Source: JAFAGX01 sp963759875
Lineage (GTDB): Bacteria; Acidobacteriota; Terriglobia; Terriglobales; Acidobacteriaceae
DNA length: 64,000 bases
Direction: 5' to 3'
NCBI GenBank assembly: GCA_963759875.1
Contig: CAVXBB010000017.1
Coordinates: 620,001-684,000 of the forward strand
This document shows, in pieces, positions 18,569 to 25,943 of the stretch. The position numbers and the translations under genes were made by a program. The notes beneath the pieces are model-generated. The model ran no database searches. It was not told where the DNA came from and saw only the letters and a list, made by a program, of their open reading frames with translations. Each line of letters starts with the position of its first letter. Position 1 is the first letter of the stretch.

Positions 18569-18800
18569 AGTTTTCAGATCGTTCTCGGCTCATTATCCAG
18601 AGCTCAGATTGTGCATGCAAGTGGAAATGTGGCTCTAAGGGTATCCGAAACAGCAACTTGCAACAACTCCGGTGCAATTCCTTCTTCCCCTTGCGAGGTT
18701 TCCTCGATCCCGAAGGTGAGCCCCCCACGTTCCCTTTCGATTAATGTCGTCACAAGCTTTTAACTTGAGTTTCATCATGCTGAAAGAGGGTTTGGCTAAG

Positions 18801-18808
18801 AAGGAGGT
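18801..18808 (+). promoter_or_regulatory. Perfect Shine-Dalgarno abutting the start codon
   Basis: AAGGAGGT ends directly at the ATG at 18809, leaving almost no spacer. No other good in-frame start follows for 28 codons, so either this tight spacing is used or the annotated start is wrong. Confidence 0.5.
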
Positions 18809-20641
18809 ATGCCAATTCCAGGCCTACTCGTTGAGTCCCGTCCGTCGGTCTCTCCTGAACGAAATCCGGATCGTTCTCCCTTCCGCGATTTGATGCGGCG
18901 CGTCACGCCGTTAGCACGACTCCGGGAGCTCTATCGTCGCGCACAACAACCTGTCAACCGCTCGATTCTGGAGAATGTCCTCTCCGAGATGCGGATACAG
19001 TGCGTAATCACCGATGCGGATCTCGCTCGGATTCCTACGACCGGACCGGTCGTAGTGACAGCCAACCATCCTTTCGGTCTGCTCGATGGCGCAGTCTTGG
19101 GTGCTCTTTTGTCACGGGTTCGTCCTGACGTGAAGATTCTGACCAACGTTCTGCTCTCCGAAATTCCAGAATTGCACGAGTGCTGTTTCTTCGTTGATCC
19201 ACTCGGTGGCCAAGATTCTGTTGCCAGGAATCGGCGAGGCGTAAAGCAGGCCATTGCTTGGCTGCAATCGGGCGGGATGCTCGCCATGTTCCCCGCTGGA
19301 GAGGTGTCGCATCTGCGGCTCAGAGAAATCGGTACCAGTGATCCCGAGTGGAATTCGCTCGCAGTCCGATTGGCGCGGCTCACCGAGGCGATGACTTTGC
19401 CTGTGTTCTTGCCTGGTTGCAACAGTGCTACTTTCCAGGCTCTCGGCTTGCTGCATCCACGTCTCCGTACCGCCTGGCTCATCAATGAATTCCTCGGCCA
19501 AACGGACAAAAGAGTGGAGGTGCGAATTGGCAGCCGCATCCCCGCCGACATTATCCGCAACGCAGGTTCGGATTCGGAAGCGACGAAGTATTTGCGTTGG
19601 CGGACCTACATCTTGTCCCGACGCGGTCGCTGCCGGTCGCGCATCTCACCGATGCTCGCTAATTTCATCCCTCGAAACAGCGAACAGCCGGTCGTCCCCG
19701 CTGTTGCGCGGGAGGATATTCTCCGCGATCTGAAAGCATTCAAACCGGCGCAGCAGCTTTATGAAAACCCTGATTTCGCAGTGTATTGCGGCGAGGCACG
19801 CGAAGTTCCCTCCTTGCTGCGCGAAATCGGCCGACTCCGCGAAATTACTTTCCGCGCTGCCGGAGAAGGTACCGGCCGTGCCGTCGACTTGGACCGCTTC
19901 GACCACTACTACAGTCACATTGTTCTCTGGAGCAAACTTAACAACGAAGTTGTGGGCGCTTATCGAATTGGTCTGACCACCGAAATTCTTCCGCGGCTCG
20001 GCCCTTCGGGTCTGTACACCAGCACTCTCTTTCGCTACGACGCCGGCCTCTTCGAGCAGTTTGGTCCGGCACTGGAACTGGGACGTTCGTTCATCCGGCC
20101 AGAGTACCAGCGCCAGTACGCGCCTCTACTAATGTTGTGGAAGGGGATTGGACGGTACATCGCGCAGAATCCTCAATTTGCGGTGCTGTTTGGCGCGGTG
20201 AGCATCAGCAATTCGTATAGCCGATGGTCACAAGAGTTGATCGTGCGATTTTTTCAGTCTCGCGAAAGCAAGCACGAGTTGCGCAGGCTTATTAGCGCAA
20301 GGCGCCCTTTCCGAACTGGGTGGACTCGTCATGGGGACGGCATGTCTTCAGGTCACGGTGTTCAGCAACTGGATCTCCTTGCCGACCCGATTTCCGATGT
20401 TGAGAGTGACGGCAAGAGCATTCCTGTTCTGGTGAGACATTATGCAAAGCTGGGCGGCCGACTCCTCACCTTCAACGTGGATAAGGATTTTTCTAACGTG
20501 GTCGATGGCTTCGTTCTGGTGGATCTTCGCCGGACAGATCCCGAATCTCTGCGCCGGTATCTCGGCGAAGATGGTGTCACGGCCTTTCGCTCTTACCATG
20601 GTTTATGCGAAGGCCTGAATCACTCAGCCCAACCTTCATAA
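18809..20641 (+). CDS. Two-domain acyltransferase, OlsF-like (PlsC + OlsB-type N-acyltransferase)
   Basis: A 610-residue cytoplasmic or membrane-peripheral protein. The N-terminal half (about 60-290) is a PlsC-like acyltransferase with the active-site region ANHPFGLLDG at about 84-93 (His-x5-Asp spacing) and FPAGEVSHL at about 161. The C-terminal half (about 330-590) is an OlsB/hemolysin-type N-acyltransferase (REITFR; VVGAYRIG; ELGRSFIRPEYQRQYAPLL at about 421). OlsF of Serratia has the same order and makes ornithine lipids by N- and O-acylation. A role in ornithine or similar aminolipids is therefore inferred, not shown. It lies 46 bases before phoU on the same strand. Confidence 0.8.
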   Translation: MPIPGLLVESRPSVSPERNPDRSPFRDLMRRVTPLARLRELYRRAQQPVNRSILENVLSEMRIQCVITDADLARIPTTGPVVVTANHPFGLLDGAVLGALLSRVRPDVKILTNVLLSEIPELHECCFFVDPLGGQDSVARNRRGVKQAIAWLQSGGMLAMFPAGEVSHLRLREIGTSDPEWNSLAVRLARLTEAMTLPVFLPGCNSATFQALGLLHPRLRTAWLINEFLGQTDKRVEVRIGSRIPADIIRNAGSDSEATKYLRWRTYILSRRGRCRSRISPMLANFIPRNSEQPVVPAVAREDILRDLKAFKPAQQLYENPDFAVYCGEAREVPSLLREIGRLREITFRAAGEGTGRAVDLDRFDHYYSHIVLWSKLNNEVVGAYRIGLTTEILPRLGPSGLYTSTLFRYDAGLFEQFGPALELGRSFIRPEYQRQYAPLLMLWKGIGRYIAQNPQFAVLFGAVSISNSYSRWSQELIVRFFQSRESKHELRRLISARRPFRTGWTRHGDGMSSGHGVQQLDLLADPISDVESDGKSIPVLVRHYAKLGGRLLTFNVDKDFSNVVDGFVLVDLRRTDPESLRRYLGEDGVTAFRSYHGLCEGLNHSAQPS

Positions 20642-20687
20642 TTTCTACGGCTGTCCACGTCGGCGCTATCATGTTACCGTTAACTCT

Positions 20688-21374
20688 ATGGCTGCGACCC
20701 GGCGCAAGGCCGTTCAAGGGCTAGACTCCACTCGCGAACTAACCAGCTTGATCCAGCAGTCCTGTCTCGTGGCTAAGGATGCCGCATTCAATCTTCGCGA
20801 CTTCCTCCAGAACTCTTCCAACATGGCGTTTATTGCGGTCAAGGATTGCGAAAAGGAACTAGACCGCGCAGAACGCAAAGTCGACGAGCAGATCACCAGC
20901 GCAATTACGCAAGTCAGCGAAGCGGAAGCTCGCGAATTGCTCGCGTGTTTGAAATTCATTATTGATCTCGAGCGCATCGGCGATCTGACCTGGTCTGTGA
21001 CCCAGCGTCTGCAGCGCTTGACAGGACGACTTCAAACAGAGGATCGCCAGGATCTGATCTCGATGGCCGAGATTCTGGAAAAAATGCTCGACAACATTTA
21101 TCAAGGGTTCGTAAAACGAGATGTCACTTCAGCCAATTGGGTTTTAAAGACGGACACGCAGATCGATCACGTCTGCCACGGGGTTTTCCGACGCCATTTG
21201 CAAAGCCGGGACAACAATTTCGATTACAGCACCAATCTGCTGCTGATGGCGCAGGCGTTCGAGCGCGCCGGAGATCATGCTAAGAATCTGGGTGAAGAGT
21301 TATTTCACTTGGTAGAAGGCCACAGCATGCGTCACGAACCCAAGCGCCCAAAGTTGTCGCGGCACATGCAATAA
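20688..21374 (+). CDS. phoU: PhoU-family phosphate regulator
   Basis: 228 residues, all helical, forming two PhoU repeats. Family signatures are the Asp/Glu-rich helix KDCEKELDRAERKVDEQI and KFIIDLERIGDLTWSV in repeat one, and LLLMAQAFERAGDHAKNLGEE in repeat two (the E/DxxxD metal-binding pattern). PhoU damps phosphate uptake and PhoR signalling. No pst or phoBR gene is near. Instead it follows the lipid acyltransferase: phosphate starvation commonly triggers phosphate-free ornithine lipids, so the pairing is sensible. That link is inference. Confidence 0.9.
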   Translation: MAATRRKAVQGLDSTRELTSLIQQSCLVAKDAAFNLRDFLQNSSNMAFIAVKDCEKELDRAERKVDEQITSAITQVSEAEARELLACLKFIIDLERIGDLTWSVTQRLQRLTGRLQTEDRQDLISMAEILEKMLDNIYQGFVKRDVTSANWVLKTDTQIDHVCHGVFRRHLQSRDNNFDYSTNLLLMAQAFERAGDHAKNLGEELFHLVEGHSMRHEPKRPKLSRHMQ

Positions 21375-21375
21375 T

Positions 21376-21744
21376 TTACCGCGAAGCTTCTTCCAGACGT
21401 CCCTGTTCCAGCTTTTCCTGACACTCGATGCAGTGCCGCGTCCATGGCACCGCTTCTAGTCGCTTGGGGTTGATTTCCTTACCGCAGGAGATGCATTCGC
21501 CGAAAGTACCTTCGCGAATGCGTGAGAGCGCTCCATCCACCATTTGCAGAAGCTGTCGGTCGTTATTGCTCTGGTGAAAGAGAAACTCCTTGGTGTAGGA
21601 GCTGGCGGCGCGATCGGCGATGTCTTGGGCGGTATCCTCGTCCGCAGAGCGTCCGTCCTGCTGTGTGCGCGAAACCATGCGGCGAAGTTCTTGCTGCCGG
21701 GTCTCAAGTCTTTTTTTGAATGAATCCAGTTTTTTCTTATCCAT
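21376..21744 (-). CDS. dksA: DksA/TraR-family RNA polymerase-binding protein
   Basis: The ATG at 21744 gives a 122-residue protein beginning MDKKKLDSFKKRLETRQQEL; the longer frame to 21933 has no support. An N-terminal coiled coil carries the tip motif DIADRA (DxxDxA, which reaches the polymerase secondary channel). The C-terminus is a four-Cys zinc finger (CISCGKEINP and CIECQ). DksA works with ppGpp at stringent-response promoters. It converges with phoU, one base apart, and is divergent from the HPF-sigma gene. Confidence 0.9.
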   Translation of the reverse strand: MDKKKLDSFKKRLETRQQELRRMVSRTQQDGRSADEDTAQDIADRAASSYTKEFLFHQSNNDRQLLQMVDGALSRIREGTFGECISCGKEINPKRLEAVPWTRHCIECQEKLEQGRLEEASR

Positions 21745-22171
21745 GGATGCTATCTTCACTGCAGAAGACCGCTTCCCTCTGCTTGGTTCCTCAATTAGGC
21801 CAAACAAAAATGATATGCGCCTGAAATGAGATGCGTCAACTCGCGGATTGGATTCGGCAATGTCCTCATAGCACGTTGATGTCACTTGCAGATGTATCCA
21901 GCGGGGAACTGCGCCACAGCCGCAATTTCTCACGCTCAGCCACTACTCGTCGGGCAAGGCTTCGATCCAGCGGTGAGGAAACGCCAACAAACCGGCTATG
22001 AGCTTCGTCATAGATACTTGGCACGATGATATTTGGCACGACCTCTTGCGAACGGAGCAATTACCATGCACTCTGTAATTTCCATTCACGTCATTTCTGG
22101 CGGGTGTAAAATCGGAAAGGAAGGAACCGGAGATCCTCACGGGATCTGCTCTCGTGATCCGAGGCCTGGGA
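21745..22171. other. Divergent intergenic region between dksA and the HPF-sigma gene
   Basis: About 430 bases without a supported gene. It should hold the promoters of both flanking genes. The only structure I see is a pair of TTGGCACGA direct repeats near 22018-22041, listed separately. Confidence 0.5.
22018..22041 (+). repeat. Two 9-base direct repeats TTGGCACGA, 15-base period
   Basis: Copies at 22018-22026 and 22033-22041, about 130-150 bases before the HPF-sigma start. The 15-base period is less than two helical turns. The second copy resembles a sigma-54 -24 element, but the GC that follows is one base too far. It could be a regulator site. Confidence 0.35.
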
Positions 22172-23209
22172 ATGAACGTTCACTTCAGCTACAAAGACCG
22201 CAAAACTCCAGACGTTGAAAAAGAAATCAATCACCTGATCGAAAAGCTGGGCAAAAGACTTCAAGTGTTCCGCCCGGAGTTGGTTCACCTTAAGGGGCTC
22301 ATTGAGCAGAACTCAGCGCGTGAGGGGATTGTTGTATCTCTGAACCTCCGCCTGCCTTCGGGGCAAATGGCAGTCCAGAAGTCTGCTTCCACAGCGGCAT
22401 CGGCCATGAAGGCCGCGGCTGACGATTTGCTGCAACAGGTAAGCAAACATAAAGATATACTGCGCAACTCCCATAAATGGCAGCGCCGTCGGGTTGCTGA
22501 TTTCCGTCCGGAAGCCCAGGTTCCTTTCGAAAAGACCGTAGCCGCCGTGCAGGTGCCGACAGCGTCATCCGAGGACATCCGTTCGTACGTAAACGCAAAT
22601 CTCGGTCGGCTGGAGCGGTTTGTCGAGCGCGAACTATATTTTCGCGAAAGCGCTGAGGAAATTCCTCCTGACTCCCTTACCAAAGAAGAAGTCATTGATG
22701 AGGCGATTGCCCGCGCTCTCGGCGACGGTTTGGAGAAGCCAGAGCGCCTTGCCCTGGAGCCATGGCTATACCGGCTTGCCATACGTTCCATTGACGATCT
22801 TTCGGCGAGTGCGCTGGAGGACTCTTCTCCGGTACATCTGGAAGACTCTGCGCGAAGACCAAATGTGCGAGGCTCGGATGAATCGGAACTGCAGTTTCAT
22901 CAGCCCGACGAAACCCTGACGGGTGAGAATGTGATCGCTGATCGCCGAATTTCGACGCCTGAGGACATCGCCTACTCGGACGAGATGATTACGCTTGTTC
23001 AATTTGCGTTGGAAGGCTCAAGCCGTGCGGATCGCGAAGCTTTCATCCTGCACGCGGTGGAAGGTTTCTCGGAACCGGAGATTGCTGCTATCACCGATCG
23101 CAAGCCGGAGGAAGTTCGGTCATCGATTGCGAAGGTACGAGAGCACTTGCGGCATACGGGGCCGATTCCCAATCGTGTTAAACAGAAGCTCATCCAAGCG
23201 TCAAAGTGA
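22172..23209 (+). CDS. Ribosome-hibernation (HPF/RaiA) domain fused to a sigma-70-like module
   Basis: 345 residues from the ATG at 22172 (GAGG seven bases upstream; a GTG at 22154 is also in frame). Residues 1-108 match short HPF/RaiA: beta-alpha start MNVHFSYKDRK, later helix AMKAAADDLLQQVSKHKDIL, and a basic end NSHKWQRRR. Residues of about 131-210 resemble sigma region 2 (LGRLERFVERELYF, then EPWLYRLAIRSIDDL). After an acidic linker, about 270-330 resembles sigma region 4 (REAFILHAVEGFSEPEIAAI, then VRSSIAKVREHLR). No anti-sigma gene is adjacent. It overlaps the frame of the next gene in a GTGA. Whether it binds ribosomes, polymerase or both cannot be told here. Confidence 0.8.
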   Translation: MNVHFSYKDRKTPDVEKEINHLIEKLGKRLQVFRPELVHLKGLIEQNSAREGIVVSLNLRLPSGQMAVQKSASTAASAMKAAADDLLQQVSKHKDILRNSHKWQRRRVADFRPEAQVPFEKTVAAVQVPTASSEDIRSYVNANLGRLERFVERELYFRESAEEIPPDSLTKEEVIDEAIARALGDGLEKPERLALEPWLYRLAIRSIDDLSASALEDSSPVHLEDSARRPNVRGSDESELQFHQPDETLTGENVIADRRISTPEDIAYSDEMITLVQFALEGSSRADREAFILHAVEGFSEPEIAAITDRKPEEVRSSIAKVREHLRHTGPIPNRVKQKLIQASK

Positions 23210-23238
23210 CCCTCGACAGCATTCAGGAGAAAATCGTG

Positions 23239-24420
23239 ATGATCACCCGCGAAGATATTCGTGAGTTGGCACAGTTCAACACTGACAACGACCACGCCTG
23301 CGCATTAAGTTTCTACTTCGCGCCACGAACGCCGCAAAACAAATCTCATCGCGAGGAAACTATTCTGGCCAAAGACCTGGTCCGTAATGCGCTGCGCGAC
23401 GCCGAAAAAGGGGGCAAGAACGGCTACGCGAGAGCCGATCTGGATCGTATTTTTTCTCTGGCCGAGAACCTGCACGGAAATCAAGCACGAGCAAAAGCTG
23501 TATTCGCCTGCGCTGGAAAGAATTTCTGGCGGGAGTTTGATTTGCCCGCGCACTTATCTCAAAGCCAGCTTTTCGTGAACCGGCGATTTCATCTGCAGCC
23601 GTTGGCACAACTCCTGGGCGCGCAACCTCGATTGTGCGTGGCTCTTGTTGATCGCCAAAGAGCTCGCTTTTTCGATCTGCGGTTGGATGAACTCACGGAA
23701 CGCGAAGCATTGTTCCGCAAGCCCCCGCTTCGTCAGGGCCGCAGTGACGGTTTCAGCGGATATGATGGAGGGCATTCGCAGCGCCGCGTCGAAGATGAAG
23801 CTTTGCATCACTTCAGAGACGTGGCTCAGCACTTGATGAATGCGCTTGAAAGTGGAGCATTCGAAAAGCTGATTCTTGGTTGCCATGACACCAGCTGGCA
23901 CGGATTGGAAGCTCAGCTGCACCCGTATGTGAGAAAGCGGCTACTCGGGCATTTTTCGGCGGATGTCGCCAAACTTAGCAACGATCAAATTCGTGAGAAT
24001 TCCACGCGCATTCTTCGCGAGTCGCAGGATCGCCGCCGCCGTGACCTCGTGCGAGAGGTGCTCGATCAAGCAAAAAGCAACAACCACGGGGTAACCGGGC
24101 TTCGCCGGGTGTTGCGATCATTAGAACTCGGGGAAGTCCAAACGCTGCTGATTGGAGAAAGCTTCAAACGTGCAGCAGCCGAGTGCCCGAATTGTGGCCA
24201 CATTGACGCGCACGTAGTGCATCAGTGCCCAGCCTGTGGCCGCGAAACCCGCCAACTCGATGATGTAACGGATGCAATCATTCCGGTTGCAATTCAACGC
24301 GATGTCGAATTGTTTTATGTAAAGAATGATGACGAATTTGATCGTGCCGGCAACATCGCTGCCTTACTCCGTTTTCGCGCCGATCAGAGCAAGGGAAATA
24401 TCATTCAAGCTGCATCGTAG
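23239..24420 (+). CDS. Bacterial eRF1-like (baeRF) protein with C-terminal zinc ribbon
   Basis: Resembles the bacterial archaeo-eukaryotic release-factor-like families. The ATG at 23239 has AGGAGA nine bases upstream; GTGs at 23236 and 23206 are in frame, the latter overlapping the previous stop. The middle domain (PRLCVALVDRQRARFFDLRL) leads into GYDGGHSQRRVEDEALHHF, where eRF1 has GGQS followed by its Arg/Glu helix. Here the loop reads Gly-Gly-His at about 177-179. The third domain (LILGCHDTSWHGLEAQLHPY) and a zinc ribbon (CPNCG, CPACG) follow. Coupling to an HPF-domain gene points to ribosome rescue or hibernation. The peptidyl hydrolase activity is unproven. Confidence 0.78.
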   Translation: MITREDIRELAQFNTDNDHACALSFYFAPRTPQNKSHREETILAKDLVRNALRDAEKGGKNGYARADLDRIFSLAENLHGNQARAKAVFACAGKNFWREFDLPAHLSQSQLFVNRRFHLQPLAQLLGAQPRLCVALVDRQRARFFDLRLDELTEREALFRKPPLRQGRSDGFSGYDGGHSQRRVEDEALHHFRDVAQHLMNALESGAFEKLILGCHDTSWHGLEAQLHPYVRKRLLGHFSADVAKLSNDQIRENSTRILRESQDRRRRDLVREVLDQAKSNNHGVTGLRRVLRSLELGEVQTLLIGESFKRAAAECPNCGHIDAHVVHQCPACGRETRQLDDVTDAIIPVAIQRDVELFYVKNDDEFDRAGNIAALLRFRADQSKGNIIQAAS

Positions 24421-24521
24421 CTTATCCTTCCACGTCTCGCGGCAAACGAAGTTAGCCGACGGATACTTACATTACTGCGGTACGTCTCATGATATGCTGA
24501 CCTGCTTTCTGGGAGGTTGGC

Positions 24522-25733
24522 ATGCCGGTCTCGCGCCGTAATTTCATCAATACAGCGGTTGTCGGTTCGCTCTCATTAGGATTATTGAACAGCCAGGCGA
24601 AAGCCCAGTCCAGCGGCGGCAAGCGCCCTGTCATTATCTGTGCCCATAATGGCTTCAACTACCTCGATGATGCCTTCGCCTTTCTTGCTGGCGGTGGCGA
24701 TACCCTCGATGCGGCTCTTAGAGTAGTCAAGGGTCCCGAGGACGATCCCAACGACACTAGCGTGGGGCTGGGAGGGTTACCAAACGAGGAGGGTGCAGTC
24801 GAGCTCGATGCCTGCTGTATGCACGGGCCGACGCGCCGTGCTGGTTCGGTTGGTGGCGTTCGCAACATAAAAAATGTTTCCCAAGTGGCTAAAGCAGTCA
24901 TGACTAACACCGGCCACGTAATGTTGGCAGGTGAAGGCGCGGAGCGGTTTGCGGTTGCAATGGGATTTCCCCGCGAGAATCTGTTGACCGATCATTCACG
25001 AAAAATATGGCTGCTGTGGAAGGAATATCATTCGGGTCCGGGCTGGTGGGGGCCGGGCATTTCGGATCCGAACTGGAAACCACCGGCTTCAGATTCAAAG
25101 ACTCAATCGAGCGTTCTGCGAGAGCACATCCATCATTTGGAGCAACGGGCAGCGGATCTGGGAATTGCGCCTGAATTCTGGTCGCAGGCTGCGCGAGCTG
25201 TAGTCTTCCCACCTCATGGAACAATTCACTGCTCTGCTCTCAACGAGAAAGGTGAAATTTCAGGTTGCACAACAACCAGCGGCCTGGCATGGAAGCTTCC
25301 CGGGCGCGTCGGCGATTCGCCCATCATCGGCGCGGGTTGCTATACAGATCAGGATGTTGGTTCTGCCGGAGCCACCGGCAGCGGAGAAGAAAATATTAAA
25401 GTCGCCGGAGCGCATACCATCGTCGAGAACATGCGTCACGGCATGTCGCCTCAAGAGGCTGGCCTGGACGCACTCAAACGCATCGTGCGCAATTACAACG
25501 GCGATATGACTCGTCTGCGGTATGTTGACATGATCTATTACGTTCTGCGCAAAGATGGCGCGTATGCTGGCGTTTCCCTGTGGGAGAGCTATCACGGCTC
25601 TAAGCCGCATACAGTCGTCGTCCACGACGGCAACAAGCGTGCCGAGCAAACGATCGCGCTATTCAAGGGAGCTTCAGAAGACTATCCTCCTCCGCCAAAT
25701 GTCTCACCAGAGGTCATGAAGCGCTTCCAATAG
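24522..25733 (+). CDS. Tat-type N(4)-(GlcNAc)-asparaginase / isoaspartyl peptidase family
   Basis: An Ntn-hydrolase of the plant-type asparaginase / aspartylglucosaminidase family. The ATG at 24522 follows GGGAGGTTGGC. The N-terminus has a twin-arginine signal (SRRNFINTAVVGSLSLGLL, cleavage near AKA-QS). The family elements are DTLDAALRVVKGPEDDP, SVGLGGLPNEEG, GSVGGVRNIKNVSQVAK, and the autocleavage region PPHGTIHCSALNEKGEISG followed by TTTSGLAWKLPGRVGD. The predicted nucleophile is the Thr after HG. Length is 403 residues including the signal. The substrate may be asparagine-linked sugar or isoaspartyl peptides. Confidence 0.88.
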   Translation: MPVSRRNFINTAVVGSLSLGLLNSQAKAQSSGGKRPVIICAHNGFNYLDDAFAFLAGGGDTLDAALRVVKGPEDDPNDTSVGLGGLPNEEGAVELDACCMHGPTRRAGSVGGVRNIKNVSQVAKAVMTNTGHVMLAGEGAERFAVAMGFPRENLLTDHSRKIWLLWKEYHSGPGWWGPGISDPNWKPPASDSKTQSSVLREHIHHLEQRAADLGIAPEFWSQAARAVVFPPHGTIHCSALNEKGEISGCTTTSGLAWKLPGRVGDSPIIGAGCYTDQDVGSAGATGSGEENIKVAGAHTIVENMRHGMSPQEAGLDALKRIVRNYNGDMTRLRYVDMIYYVLRKDGAYAGVSLWESYHGSKPHTVVVHDGNKRAEQTIALFKGASEDYPPPPNVSPEVMKRFQ

Positions 25734-25865
25734 CTATCGCGGCCGAATTCGATCGCGGATTAGCCTCGGGCTTACGGTGAATGCGCACCGCATAAAAACC
25801 GTAAAATGTCGATCGAGCGCCCCGGTGCCCCAGTGACGCCTCTGGATCAGTTGAGCGACCGCGAG

Positions 25866-25908
25866 TAAAGAGGGGAAGCGGGCCACATGGAATGATTACG
25901 TGGCCCGC
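25866..25908 (-). terminator. Probable terminator after the G1 peptidase gene
   Basis: A 9-bp perfect stem GCGGGCCAC / GTGGCCCGC (25878-25886 and 25900-25908) with a 13-base loop. Read on the minus strand it lies about 35 bases past the peptidase stop and is followed by a pyrimidine-rich tract (TTCCCCTCTTT), not a full T-run. It sits in the convergent gap and may serve both genes. Confidence 0.5.
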
Positions 25909-25943
25909 CACTATGCAGTCGTGAAACGGCGATCACCCAAGGC

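Noticed and set aside
18563..18763. 66-residue plus-strand gene between the TPR and acyltransferase genes
   Set aside because: No ribosome site, no recognisable pattern, and it overlaps the start of the TPR gene.
22033..22050. Sigma-54 promoter (TGGCACG then TTGC)
   Set aside because: The GG and GC doublets are 11 bases apart instead of the required 10, so it does not fit the strict spacing.
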